In this document: positions 55,886 to 64,000 of the stretch, piece by piece | Layout: each line of letters opens with the position of its first letter | Position numbering within the stretch: position 1 is the first letter of the stretch | Origin: Acetonema longum DSM 6540 | Lineage (GTDB): Bacteria; Bacillota; Negativicutes; Sporomusales; Acetonemataceae | DNA: 64,000 nt | NCBI RefSeq assembly: GCF_000219125.1 | Contig: NZ_AFGF01000081.1 | Location: 1 to 64,000 of the forward strand | Reading direction: 5' to 3' | Program-made: the position numbers and the translations under genes | Notes under the pieces: generated by a model | What the model was told of the DNA's origin: nothing | The model's database searches: none | The model's input: only the letters and a program-made list of their open reading frames with translations

Positions 55886-56173
55886 TTACCGCTGAGAGCT
55901 GAAGCAATCGCGGCAATAAACCGGACGGTCACCGGTAGGACGGAAAGGAACCTGGGTGGTTACGCCGCAAGCGCTGCAAACAGCTTCATGCATTTCGCGC
56001 TGGGGACGGCCACCAGTGCGGCCGCCGGCATTTTGTTTGCGGGCTGCACGGCAGGAAGGGCAACGGCCCGGTTCATTGGTGAATCCTTTGGAAGCATAGA
56101 ATTCTTGTTCGGAAGCGGAGAACACGAATTCAGCGCCGCAGTCGCGGCAAGTTAGGGTTTTGTCTTCAGTCAT
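55886..56173 (-). CDS. Double zinc-ribbon protein
   Basis: A 95-residue protein with four CxxC pairs: CRDCG and CPSCR form the first ribbon (residues 9-42), while CSACG and CRDCF form the second (70-90). A Gly/Arg/Gln-rich linker joins them. The first half matches the probable zinc-ribbon domain zf-trcl (TCRDCGAEFVFSASEQEFYASKGF). Proteins of this kind are common in firmicutes and of unknown function; RNA or DNA binding is plausible. It has its own terminator. The gap 56174-56517 upstream is AT-rich with no other gene. Confidence 0.8.
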   Translation of the reverse strand: MTEDKTLTCRDCGAEFVFSASEQEFYASKGFTNEPGRCPSCRAARKQNAGGRTGGRPQREMHEAVCSACGVTTQVPFRPTGDRPVYCRDCFSSQR

Positions 56174-56517
56174 TATTTGGAATCCTCCTCAAATTGTTTT
56201 GCGCCCTGACTGGTTTAGTAAAAATCCTAGCATATACTCTTTCACCAAACTACAAAACAGCTTGAGAAGGAGAACTGACATGCGTACCTAGACCTATTTT
56301 CATCGGGCTATTTTAATATACCTTGAAATATGAGAATTGTAAAGTATTTTTTTGAAATTTTTATAGAGATTTGACAGGTTGGTAGATTAGTCCCAGTTAG
56401 CCACCAAGTCACTGATTCTATGTTAATAATAAAATAGGATCCCCTGCCGTCCCGATTCATAATCATCGCTGTCACGGAAACACTATGAATAGAAAAATTG
56501 TTAGGAAGCGGCATTTC

Positions 56518-56766
56518 ATGGACGAACAAAGGCCCCCCGGGGATCTGACGCAACAAAGTCAAAACTATTTCAGCAGCCCAGGAACAAGAACAGAAGATTA
56601 TGCAACCCAGGCCGGTTCCAACGCCGATGGGTTCCTGTACACTCTGCCTTACGGCGAAGTTCCGGAGATGTCCCTGTCGGCTCTGAGAGCCGAAGATTAT
56701 AAAAAGCTGACCGGCGTTGACAAACCTGAGAGTATGGCCGGACAAAATCAACCGAACCTTTCATAA
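56518..56766 (+). CDS. Small hydrophilic protein of unknown function
   Basis: An 82-residue polar protein, probably disordered in its first half (Gln-, Ser-, Gly-rich). A conserved-looking end, LPYGEVPEMSLSALRAEDYKKLTG, resembles a short linear motif region. The start is taken as ATG 56518, with only a weak AGGAAG before it; the frame also runs from 56485. The strong plus-strand terminator right after it supports a real transcript. I do not recognise a family. Confidence 0.5.
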   Translation: MDEQRPPGDLTQQSQNYFSSPGTRTEDYATQAGSNADGFLYTLPYGEVPEMSLSALRAEDYKKLTGVDKPESMAGQNQPNLS

Positions 56767-56810
56767 TCGGAACCGGCGGCCGTTGAAACGACCGGCCAAA
56801 AATCAAGCAG

Positions 56811-56832
56811 GGCAGCCAATGGCTGCCTTTTT
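56811..56832 (+). terminator. Terminator after the small hydrophilic protein gene
   Basis: The perfect stem GGCAGCC-AAT-GGCTGCC is followed by TTTTT. Confidence 0.85.
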
Positions 56833-56839
56833 AGCATTT

Positions 56840-57172
56840 CTAAAACATATCGGGTTCCTCTGACTGGCGCTGATCCTGTTGGGCGCATTTTTGCCACAGC
56901 CAATAGTACCGGTTCAGGAGCTCATCCAGTTCCCGGCTGGCTTCCCTCACATCCGGATCCAGCCGGCCCCTTTGTTCCGTCAGCTCATCCAGGCGCCGCC
57001 GCAGGGCTTCCGCTTCCCGCTTGATTTCCTCCAAATCGGCGCTGGTCTGGGTAGTAGCCCCTCTGCCGGCAAAAATCATATCCTCGCAGATCCCGTCCCG
57101 CTCCTGAAGCAATCGTTCCAGCCGGCGGTGCAGCGCATCGATCTGCTGCTGAATGACTAATATATCCTCCAT
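56840..57172 (-). CDS. Coiled-coil protein with a Spo0E-like C-terminus
   Basis: A 110-residue helical protein. The second half (EIKREAEALRRRLDELTEQRGRL, then ASRELDELLNRYY) follows the pattern of Spo0E-family aspartyl-phosphate phosphatases, whose signature is S-x-E-L-D-x-L-I-x-x-Y. Those proteins dephosphorylate Spo0A and delay sporulation. The first half is an additional coiled coil absent from the ~50-85 residue classical members. It starts at 57172, behind AGGGGG, 124 bases past the end of the half repeat copy. Assignment rests on the short motif only; a generic coiled-coil protein is the alternative. Confidence 0.5.
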   Translation of the reverse strand: MEDILVIQQQIDALHRRLERLLQERDGICEDMIFAGRGATTQTSADLEEIKREAEALRRRLDELTEQRGRLDPDVREASRELDELLNRYYWLWQKCAQQDQRQSEEPDMF

Positions 57173-57296
57173 AATCCCCCTGCCTCCGCAAAATAATCTA
57201 AAGGTATCTTATGCGGCAAGCTGGGATTTGATAGCTGGAACTATCAGGGATATAAATCTATTGCCTATGAATCCGAAAAGAGACGCTTTCTGAATA

Positions 57297-57346
57297 AGCC
57301 CGCCCGCAGGAGCAACCACGCAGATGAGCCTTTTTCAACGGTTCCC
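57297..57346. repeat. Palindromic repeat, half copy (copy 3)
   Basis: On the minus strand it reads GGGAACCGTTGAAAAAGG and then the ATCTGCGTGGTTGCTCCTGC block, ending at the GC core; the other half of the element is missing. It supplies the stop codon (CGT-TGA) of the molybdenum-subunit gene. Confidence 0.85.
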
Positions 57347-59614
57347 TAGCCCACGGAAGACTTTTTCCGGCGTAATCGGCAGGCTGGTGATACTTACCCC
57401 TACTGCGTTATAAACTGCATGGGCAATCGCCGGCGATGGGGTATTGATGACCACTTCCCCCAGGGATTTGGCCCCAAAGGGTCCGGTAGGCTCATAGCTT
57501 TCTTCAAACTGCACCCGGACTTGCCCGATATCCTGACGGCAGGGAATCTTATACTGCATAAAGGAGTCGGTGGCCATCCTGCCTTTATCGTCATAACGAA
57601 CGTCTTCATAAAGGGCCATGCCGATACCCTGGACCAGGCCGCCTTCCGCCTGAATCCGGGCCAAATTGGCATTCATCACTGTGCCGCAGTCCACCACTGC
57701 CACATAATCAATCAGCTCCACCTTGCCGGTTTCCCAGTCTACTTCCACTTCGGCAAAACCGGCAATAAAAGGCGGCGGTGATATATTGCTGCCGTGGGTG
57801 GCATAAGCTGTCAGCTGGGATTTGCCGATGCCGAGAACCAAGAGTTCGGCCAGTTTTTCCAGGCTGATCTCCCGGTCTCCCGCCAGGGTGCGGAGGGTCT
57901 GGCCGTCGAATGCCACTTCTTCCGGCGGGGTTTCCAGAAAAGCAGCCGCCTTTGCGATAATCTGCTGTTTTAAGTCAGTGGCGGCTTTGACCACCGCCAT
58001 GCCGGTCACATAGGTGGTGCTGGAGGCGTAGGACCCCGGATCATAGGGCGATATATCGGTGTCAGCCGCATGAACAATAATCCGGTCCAGAGATGTGTCC
58101 AGCACTTCGGCTGCCATCTGGGCTAAAATGGTGTCACTGCCGGTTCCCATATCGGTGGAGCCGGTCAGCAGGGTATAGTTGCCGTCATCGTTCAGGCGGA
58201 TTTCAATGGAAGCCGTATCCACCCCGGCAACGCCTGACCCTTGCATGGTCACTGCCATGCCGATGCCTCTGACTTTACTCTGGCCCATTTCCCGGCGGGG
58301 ATACTTTTCGTCCCAGCCGATCAGTTTCTTGCCTTGGGCAATGCACCGGTCCAGACTGGAGCTGCCCAGGAGCTTGCCGCCATAGGTCAGGCAGGTTTCC
58401 CCGGCCCGGATGATATTTTTCAGACGAAGTTCGGCCGGGTCCATATGCAGTTCTGCCGCCAGCTTATTTACCGCCGATTCCAGGGCAAAGGCTCCCTGGG
58501 TGGCGCCATAGCCCCGTAAAGCGCCGGCCGGCATTTTATTGGTATAGACCACCCGGCCTGTGAACCGGACAGCTTTGGTTTTGTTGTACAGGGGCAGGGT
58601 CTTCTCTCCCACCACCCCGAACACAGTAGAGGCATGATCGCCATAAGCGCCGGTATCGGACAGTCCCTGAATATCCACCGCCCGGATATAGCCCTGCCGG
58701 TCAGCTCCCAGCCGGACCTTCAGCCGCATAGCATGCCGGCTGCTGGTACAGGTGAAGGTCTCCTGACGCTCATAGATCAGTTTGGCCGGCTTACCGGTTT
58801 TTAAGGTAACAATAGCCGGAAAGATCTCGGCAGCAGCCGTCTGTTTACCGCCGAAGCCACCGCCAATCCGGGGCTTGATGACCCGGATTTTGCCGGCGGG
58901 GATCTCCAGGGCCCGGGAGAGTTTCCGCCGGACGTGAAACGGAATCTGGGTGGAAGTGATCACCACCAGCCGGCCGGTGTGATCCAGATAGCTGAAAGCC
59001 CGGTAGGTTTCCATCATGGCATGGGCCTGGGCCTGGGTATAATAGGTGTCTTCCACTACCACTTCACATCGGGCCAGTTCGGCTTCCACGTCACCTTTTT
59101 CTATATTTTGCGAAGCAACGATATTGTTTAGCTGGTCCATGCCGATATCAAAGTGGCAATAGAGATCAGACTCCGGATGGACTGTCGAAGGATGCTCATG
59201 GGCTGTCTCAAAATCCAGCACCGGCGCCAGGACTTCATATTCCACCTTGATCAATTCCATAGCCCGCAAGGCGGTTTTTTCATCCACGGCGGCAATAATG
59301 GCGACTTCATCGCCAACATACCGCACCAAATCCTCCAGTATCAACCGGTCATACGGCGAAGGTTCGGGGTAAGACTGACCGGCCTGGGTAAAGCGGACCC
59401 CCGGCACATCCCGGTAGGTAAGGATGCATTCCACACCGGCCAGCTTCGCGGCAGCGATTGTGTCGATGGCTTTAATGCGGGCAAAAGCGTGAGGGCTGCG
59501 CAGCAGTTTGATCACCAGGGTGTTGGGGACGCTTAAGTCATCGGTATATACCGGGCGGCCGGTGGCAATAGCCAGGGCGTCGGTTTTGGCGATAGGTTTA
59601 CCGACCCATTTCAT
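57335..59614 (-). CDS. Molybdenum hydroxylase, molybdopterin-binding large subunit
   Basis: A 759-residue large subunit of the xanthine dehydrogenase family. Segments include VGKPIAKTDALAIATGRPVYTDDL, GGGFGGKQ, GALRGYGATQGAFALES and the catalytic Glu in GPFGAKSLGE. With the two upstream subunits it would hydroxylate a purine or other N-heterocycle, passing electrons through 2Fe-2S centres to FAD. The CO dehydrogenase active-site signature is not seen. The substrate is unknown. Its start lies one base after the iron-sulfur gene. Its last three codons and stop (GGG-AAC-CGT-TGA) fall in the half repeat copy. Confidence 0.9.
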   Translation of the reverse strand: MKWVGKPIAKTDALAIATGRPVYTDDLSVPNTLVIKLLRSPHAFARIKAIDTIAAAKLAGVECILTYRDVPGVRFTQAGQSYPEPSPYDRLILEDLVRYVGDEVAIIAAVDEKTALRAMELIKVEYEVLAPVLDFETAHEHPSTVHPESDLYCHFDIGMDQLNNIVASQNIEKGDVEAELARCEVVVEDTYYTQAQAHAMMETYRAFSYLDHTGRLVVITSTQIPFHVRRKLSRALEIPAGKIRVIKPRIGGGFGGKQTAAAEIFPAIVTLKTGKPAKLIYERQETFTCTSSRHAMRLKVRLGADRQGYIRAVDIQGLSDTGAYGDHASTVFGVVGEKTLPLYNKTKAVRFTGRVVYTNKMPAGALRGYGATQGAFALESAVNKLAAELHMDPAELRLKNIIRAGETCLTYGGKLLGSSSLDRCIAQGKKLIGWDEKYPRREMGQSKVRGIGMAVTMQGSGVAGVDTASIEIRLNDDGNYTLLTGSTDMGTGSDTILAQMAAEVLDTSLDRIIVHAADTDISPYDPGSYASSTTYVTGMAVVKAATDLKQQIIAKAAAFLETPPEEVAFDGQTLRTLAGDREISLEKLAELLVLGIGKSQLTAYATHGSNISPPPFIAGFAEVEVDWETGKVELIDYVAVVDCGTVMNANLARIQAEGGLVQGIGMALYEDVRYDDKGRMATDSFMQYKIPCRQDIGQVRVQFEESYEPTGPFGAKSLGEVVINTPSPAIAHAVYNAVGVSITSLPITPEKVFRGLGNR

Positions 59615-59615
59615 C

Positions 59616-60065
59616 TCATGCCACCCCCAGATATTTCTTTATGGCCCGCATTTGGCCCAGATAACCGGTGCAGCGGCAAAGGTTGCCGGTGAGATAATGA
59701 ATGATATCAGCCTCGCTGGGATTGCTGATCTCCTGTTTCAGCGCCAGTACGGTCATGATGAAACCGGGACTGCAGTAGCCGCACTGTTCGGCCCCTTCCG
59801 CCGCCAGAATGCGGGCAAATTCCTCGGCCTGAGGCTGCAGGCCTTCAATGGTGGTAATCTGCCGTCCCTGGGCTCGAAAGGAAAGCACGGTGCAGGACAG
59901 GACCGGCTTGCCGTCCAGCCAGACGGTGCAAAGGCCGCAACAGGACGTATCGCAGCCTTTGCGGACGCTTAAAAAGCCGTGAGTCCGCAGAGTCTCGGCC
60001 AGCATCGCATCATTGTCCACCTCCCAGACAGCCGGTTTTCCATTCACAGTAACTTCTATCTGCAT
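59616..60065 (-). CDS. Molybdenum hydroxylase, 2Fe-2S subunit
   Basis: A 149-residue iron-sulfur subunit. The plant-ferredoxin-like cluster has GCDTSCCGLCTVWLDGKPVLSC, and the second cluster domain has QCGYCSPGF and CRCTGY: eight cluster cysteines in the normal pattern. It links the molybdenum centre to the FAD subunit. The gene lies between those two, 12 bases after the FAD-subunit stop; its GAGGAGG ribosome site stands right beside the end of the tandem repeat. Length is standard. Confidence 0.95.
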   Translation of the reverse strand: MQIEVTVNGKPAVWEVDNDAMLAETLRTHGFLSVRKGCDTSCCGLCTVWLDGKPVLSCTVLSFRAQGRQITTIEGLQPQAEEFARILAAEGAEQCGYCSPGFIMTVLALKQEISNPSEADIIHYLTGNLCRCTGYLGQMRAIKKYLGVA

Positions 60066-60077
60066 GCTGCCGCCTCC

Positions 60078-61073
60078 TCAAAATTTAGGACTTTTCGGAA
60101 GAACAGATACTTGCCGCTGACTTCCTGACAAGCCGAAAAGTCCCTTAAATTTTTCGCGGTCCCAAGATGCTTCGCATCTCTCTATTTCCTCAAATTCAGG
60201 ACTTTTCGGAAGAATAGATACTTGCTGCTGACTTCCTGACAACCCGAAAAATCCCTTAAATTTTTCGCGGTCCCGAGATGCTTCGCATCTCTCTGTCTCT
60301 TCAATTGCCCGTTTTACCAGTACCCGGCACATAGCCTGCCGGTATTCGGCCGTACCCCGCAGATTGGCCCCGAAGGACAGCTCAGCCGCTGCTGTTTCCG
60401 CTGCCTGAGCGATAGTGTCCTCATTCACGCCCCGTGATAAAATCGCGACGGCACCGGCGGCTTCCATCGCCCGCTGGGGTCTGGCGCCGACCACTACCCG
60501 CCAGTCTTTGTCTAACACCGAGGCGGCAGCCGTCAGTATCGGGTAATCGGAGGCTGAATTGCGGAGACTTTGATAAGCGGCTTTCCGGCCGTTTTTATGA
60601 ATATAAATACGCACCAGAATATCCTGCTGCAGGGGCTGTTCCAAAAATGCCGCCAGAGGCATCCGTCCACCCTTAAACAGTTCCACTTCGGTATCTAGAA
60701 CCAACAACGCTGTAATTAAATCCGAGAAGCCATATTTAGAAAACACCGTGGCCCCCACTGTCGCCACATTGCGAAACTGCACACCAATGATCTGGCTGAC
60801 CGCCTTGACCAAAGCGCCGTTAAAATGGTTCGCAGCCGCCGGATGAACCTCCAGATCCCGCAGAGTCGTCATGGCACCGATTTCGATCCTGTCAGCCGTA
60901 TCCTTGATATACTGCAGGTCCAATCGGGATAAATCAATACCGGTGGGAATCTTGCGGGGCGATAGCCGCAAAAAGGCGCAGCCGCCCAGGACAGCATTGC
61001 TCCGGTTGGATGTTAATGCCTGATAAGCCTCTTCCAGTGTAGCCGGCTGCACCAAGTTCAGTACAGTAAGCAT
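60078..61073 (-). CDS. Molybdenum hydroxylase, FAD subunit with repeat-derived tail
   Basis: A 331-residue protein. Residues 1-258 are a normal CoxM/XdhB-type FAD-binding subunit (NAVLGGCAFLRL, IEIGAMTTLRDLE, ATVGATVF, and a C-terminal cluster ending RVLVKRAIEE). The usual length is near 280-290; here the last ~73 residues are two copies of a 37-residue unit (ERCEAS-DREKFKG-FGLSGSQ) encoded by the 111-bp tandem repeat. The tail has no counterpart in the family as I know it. The second copy ends with a one-base shift that gives the stop codon. The start follows GGGAAGAG; it is the first gene of the operon. Confidence 0.9.
   Translation of the reverse strand: MLTVLNLVQPATLEEAYQALTSNRSNAVLGGCAFLRLSPRKIPTGIDLSRLDLQYIKDTADRIEIGAMTTLRDLEVHPAAANHFNGALVKAVSQIIGVQFRNVATVGATVFSKYGFSDLITALLVLDTEVELFKGGRMPLAAFLEQPLQQDILVRIYIHKNGRKAAYQSLRNSASDYPILTAAASVLDKDWRVVVGARPQRAMEAAGAVAILSRGVNEDTIAQAAETAAAELSFGANLRGTAEYRQAMCRVLVKRAIEETERCEASRDREKFKGFFGLSGSQQQVSILPKSPEFEEIERCEASWDREKFKGLFGLSGSQRQVSVLPKSPKF
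60080..60301. repeat. Two tandem 111-bp repeat units inside the FAD-subunit gene
   Basis: Two copies with period 111 (for example GGACTTTTCGG at 60088 and 60199). Each unit has inverted arms GGACTTTTCGG / CCGAAAAGTCC (exact in the first copy) and a small hairpin AGATGC-TTC-GCATCT. The palindromes suggest an intergenic-type element now read as protein. Confidence 0.85.
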
Positions 61074-61407
61074 CTTTTTTCTCTTCCCCTTCCTGATTGC
61101 TACGGAAGCACGAATAAATATTTGAAATACCCGGCTTATGTTCGTATGGATATTATCCGGAAAATACTTGATAAACTATACTCAAACCGGCTTTTCAGTC
61201 TGTAACACAACTAACATAATAACAAAAAAGTTCGGATACCGCCACCCATAAAAATATTCGCATAATCGAAACCGCCGGCAGGCGAAAAAAGCAATGCCCG
61301 GACAAGATCGTCCAGGCATTGCTTTTGCGGGTGGTCTGCAGGTTGCGTCTCAACAGCGCGGTCTGCCCGATTCATTCTATATTCGGTGACAGGCCGACCC
61401 GCTTTCC
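61074..61407. other. Intergenic stretch
   Basis: About 330 bases between the molybdenum hydroxylase operon and the chemoreceptor gene. It should carry the operon promoter and holds the chemoreceptor terminator; nothing else is recognised. Confidence 0.5.
61285..61326 (-). terminator. Terminator of the chemoreceptor gene
   Basis: On the minus strand AGCAATGCC-T-GGAC pairs with GTCC-G-GGCATTGCT, followed by a six-base T-run. Confidence 0.82.
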
Positions 61408-63375
61408 TTACAGCCGGAAATCAACGACTGTACTTTGCAGATTGGCAGCCATTCTCGCCAGTTCGGCAGTGGCGGCTCCGATTTCCTCCACCGCCGCATT
61501 TTGTTCCTGACTGGCGGCAGCCACATGCTGGGCGCTGGACGCGTTGGTCTGGGCCGCGTCGACAATGCCGTCCACCGCATCTTCCATAGCGCGGATGCTC
61601 CGCTCCTGATCTTCCGTCAGGGCTACGATTTGCGCCACCTGAACCCCCATATGGTTCACTGCTTCGTAAATTTCCCGGAAGGCGGCGCCCGACGCCTCCA
61701 CCGCCTCCACTCCGGCGCCAACCTCGCGGCTGCCTTTTTCCATGGCCACCACCGCTTCGCTGGTCTCGTTCTGGATGGCGCTTACGATAGCGGCAATCTC
61801 CTTGGCCGCCGCCTCCGATTGTTCGGCCAGCTTGCGCACTTCCACCGCCACCACGGCGAAGCCCCGGCCCTGTTCACCGGCCCGGGCCGCTTCAATGGCC
61901 GCATTCAGCGCCAGCAGATTAGTCTGGCCGGTCAAGCCGGTTATAACATCAATAATCTGGCCGATCTGATGCGATTTTTTCCCCAGGGAATTAATGCTCT
62001 CCGCTGCCTGCCCCACATTTTCCCGGATCCGGTTCATGACATTCGTTGCCTGAGAAATATGGACGGCTCCGTTCTTAGCCGCCTGCTCGCTTTGCTCTGA
62101 CACCCCCGCCACCGTATGGGCCGCCGTCGCCGTCTGATTGCTGGCCCTCACCGCCTGGGCAATCAGTTCCCCTGACTTGTGGGCGAGGTCTACTTGTGAC
62201 GCCGCGCCTGCCGCTACCATCTGAATATTCCCAGCCACCTGCTGAGAGGCCTTGCCCACCTCCGACGCCGATGCCGACAGTTCCTCGGCTGTGGCCGATA
62301 CCGATTGGGTCGCCGTCATGGTCTGGCCAATAATACTGCGCAACGACTCCGTCATAGTCTGGAAAGCCGCCGCCAGCTCATTAACTTCTCGCACACCGCG
62401 GACATCTGCCCTCTGGGACAGATCGCCCTGGGCAATACGGCCGGCCACCTCCACCAGCCGCTCCAACGGTTTACTGATATTCCCCGCCATCAGGAATCCG
62501 ATCCATACCGCCAGCAGCACTGCCAGCAACGTGACTGCCACGACGCTATAAGTCACTTGATACAGGGTGCTGAAAACCTCGTCCACCGGCTCATAAGCAA
62601 TGACGCCCCACTTGTACTTATCCACCGGCGTATACACCACCAGCGCCTGTTCGCCGCGGCTCGATTCTGCTTCAACAAAACCATTCTCATTAGCGGCGGT
62701 TTGCACCAAATGCGCCGGAACCGGGACAGTCTCTTTTTTCAGCACCCGTTCCTTCACCGGATGAGCGATCAGGGTCCCTTGGTTATCCACCACGTCCACA
62801 TAACCGCTCTGGCCCAGGCGCACCTTATCCGCAATCTCCCAAACCGCCTTCAGGGAAATATCAGCCGCCAACACGCCCACATTCGCTCCCGCCGCATCTT
62901 TTATCGGTACCGACACCGTAAGGCAGGGCGCGTTGGTAAACGCTGAAATATATACATCCGTGAAAAAGACCTTGCCCTGAATAGCCTCCTGAAAATAGGG
63001 ACGATCACCCCGATAGGCCACGTTGCCCGACGTCCTGGCAATCTGCATCCCGGTGGCGTCCATCGCAAAAATCAGCTCGAACTGAGGATTTTTCTGCTGT
63101 GCCGCCACGATCATCTCCCGAATCGCCGCTCTGTCCAGCGTCCGCGCCGCCGGAACCGCTGCCAGCGCCTCCACCAGTCCCCGGGAGTTATCCACCATTT
63201 GCCTGATCTGCTCCCCAATCTGGCGGCTCACAATCTTATTATCATGGATCGTCGTCTCCCGGGTTGAGTGGAAATTCAGATACCAGGTGACGCCTCCTCC
63301 CGCAGCAGCCGGTAGTAAAGCAAACAAAAGGAACAAGGTAATCAATCTCGCCTGCAGACTCATTCTTTTCAACAT
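61408..63375 (-). CDS. Methyl-accepting chemotaxis protein with a Cache sensor
   Basis: A 655-residue chemoreceptor. Membrane helices at about 8-30 and 275-297 flank a periplasmic double-Cache sensor (about 35-270, with [22 protein letters not shown] typical of dCache). A HAMP domain (300-355) and a signalling domain follow, whose tip reads [43 protein letters not shown] 63375 is chosen because GGAAGGGGG stands eight bases before it; the longer frame from 63432 adds an unsupported leader. No che genes are adjacent. The ligand is unknown. Confidence 0.93.
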   Translation of the reverse strand: MLKRMSLQARLITLFLLFALLPAAAGGGVTWYLNFHSTRETTIHDNKIVSRQIGEQIRQMVDNSRGLVEALAAVPAARTLDRAAIREMIVAAQQKNPQFELIFAMDATGMQIARTSGNVAYRGDRPYFQEAIQGKVFFTDVYISAFTNAPCLTVSVPIKDAAGANVGVLAADISLKAVWEIADKVRLGQSGYVDVVDNQGTLIAHPVKERVLKKETVPVPAHLVQTAANENGFVEAESSRGEQALVVYTPVDKYKWGVIAYEPVDEVFSTLYQVTYSVVAVTLLAVLLAVWIGFLMAGNISKPLERLVEVAGRIAQGDLSQRADVRGVREVNELAAAFQTMTESLRSIIGQTMTATQSVSATAEELSASASEVGKASQQVAGNIQMVAAGAASQVDLAHKSGELIAQAVRASNQTATAAHTVAGVSEQSEQAAKNGAVHISQATNVMNRIRENVGQAAESINSLGKKSHQIGQIIDVITGLTGQTNLLALNAAIEAARAGEQGRGFAVVAVEVRKLAEQSEAAAKEIAAIVSAIQNETSEAVVAMEKGSREVGAGVEAVEASGAAFREIYEAVNHMGVQVAQIVALTEDQERSIRAMEDAVDGIVDAAQTNASSAQHVAAASQEQNAAVEEIGAATAELARMAANLQSTVVDFRL

Positions 63376-63664
63376 TGCTTTTAACCCCCTTCCGATCTTC
63401 ATTATCAATGTAATTTTCGACAATAATCCCAAAAATTCCTATAATAATTTGTAAAAAAATTAATTATTATGGGAAAATAGAAAAAGGAGTTTTAGAATGT
63501 GAATCATCTCATGCCTAAGCGCATACTCGCGCATAAACGACTATCATTGCACCCCTTGCTGCCTATTATCTGTTAGCCGCCGTTAACGGCCATTGCCGCC
63601 ATGCTGTCTTTATGATAAGATAAATTTTGTCGACACAAAGTGAATGAATGTCTGGAGTAAACGT

Positions 63665-63857
63665 GACTCAAATATGTCCAACCTACATTAGACAATCGGG
63701 AGTCAAACACTGCACAGCTGTCGGGCCGTCACCGAACGGATGGCAAAAATGCAGCTAAGGCGCCCACCTGTGAGAGCGCAGGTTTGGACATATACGAGAA
63801 CGTATTTCGGACAATCAGGTTTACGATAAAGGGCTTGCCGCGAGGCAGGTCCTTTTC
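63665..63857 (+). ncRNA. Possible structured RNA ending in a terminator
   Basis: Long-range arms ATATGTCCA-ACCT (63672-63684) and AGGTTTGGACATAT (63780-63793) enclose smaller stems (CTGCA / TGCAG, GCGC / GCGC). An ATACG-AGAA-CGTAT hairpin follows, then an 11-bp stem (63829-63854) with TTTT. I match it to no known riboswitch. It could be a small RNA or a leader for a gene beyond the window. Confidence 0.3.
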
Positions 63858-63880
63858 GCTGTCAAGAAATATCCGTTATA

Positions 63881-63918
63881 GCAACAAGACCTGGACCATG
63901 CAATCCAGGTCTTGTTGC
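63881..63918. repeat. Perfect 15-bp hairpin
   Basis: GCAACAAGACCTGGA and its exact reverse complement are separated by eight bases. There is no T-run on either side, so it is not a standard terminator. Confidence 0.6.
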
Positions 63919-64000
63919 AAAATATGGAGTTAATCTCTTTCATCATTCTTTGATTTGTCCCTAAAAGGCTTTGTCGCTGCCGGTTGAAGGTTATATTTGG

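Larger units (their letters stand above)
63376..64000. other. Gene-free end of the window
   Basis: About 625 bases with no credible gene. It holds a possible structured RNA with terminator and a perfect 15-bp hairpin, listed separately. Confidence 0.5.

Noticed and set aside
60080-60301. CRISPR array
   Set aside because: There are only two adjacent 111-bp copies with no spacers, and they lie in an open reading frame.
63881-63918. Rho-independent terminator
   Set aside because: The stem is perfect, but no T-run follows on either strand.

Overview
The window looks like chromosomal DNA of a diderm, spore-forming firmicute (class Negativicutes, probably Sporomusaceae). Evidence for an outer membrane: a full-length TonB-dependent receptor and a cluster of CsgG/FlgT-like exported proteins. 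Evidence for a firmicute background: AddA/AddB rather than RecBCD, a Bacillus-type LexA box before dinB, a c-di-AMP (ydaO-type) riboswitch, YkuS- and YtpB-like proteins, a Spo0E-like protein and a leaderless CwlC-like amidase. The genus is an inference; no rRNA or ribosomal protein gene is present.

Region by region. 17-9841 (minus) is an iron-regulated catecholate siderophore operon: TonB receptor, DHB-AMP ligase, free-standing aryl carrier protein, one-module NRPS (C-A-T-TE) whose A-domain code reads as threonine, MbtH protein and a DHA2 exporter. A near-perfect Fur box lies before the receptor; a second overlaps the start of a divergent AraC-type regulator (10239). 11295-11480 holds two tRNA-Arg genes, followed by a compact cluster of perfect DnaA boxes (11607-11713), a small unknown gene, a LarA-type nickel lactate racemase and an exported protein. 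14369-19884 is polyphosphate metabolism: ppk1 with a degenerate Ppx/HD paralogue, and a divergent canonical Ppx/HD gene. 20020-25954 holds a YtpB-like terpene synthase, an M20 peptidase, YkuS, LexA-controlled dinB, and an ankyrin membrane protein split by a one-base frameshift. 26008-28568 is a cadC-cadA metal-efflux operon with visible promoter and operators. Then come a sirtuin, a CPA2 antiporter, two tRNA-Ser genes and corA, preceded by a possible 42-codon leader ORF.

34034-38165 is a four-gene cluster of exported CsgG-, FlgT- and LPP20-like proteins in which the modules of FlgT appear shuffled; it is the best candidate here for an undescribed envelope system. 38301-42318 has a PNPOx-like protein, glucosyl-3-phosphoglycerate synthase, an exported membrane protein, a VanX-like dipeptidase and an XRE regulator. 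42676-51460 is addA, addB and a PAS-GGDEF-HD-GYP protein, all minus and overlapping. 51711-56832 contains the c-di-AMP riboswitch with a 3D-domain wall protein, an amidase, a MarR regulator, an HD-GYP-like protein, pyrD, a zinc-ribbon protein and a small unknown gene. 56840-61073 is a Spo0E-like gene and a three-subunit molybdenum hydroxylase whose FAD subunit has a repeat-derived C-terminal tail. 61408-63375 is a chemoreceptor; the last 600 bases carry a possible structured RNA.

Two repeat families were found: a ~130-bp palindromic element at 22706, 42509 and (half copy) 57297, which supplies the stop codon of two genes, and a 111-bp tandem unit inside the FAD-subunit gene.
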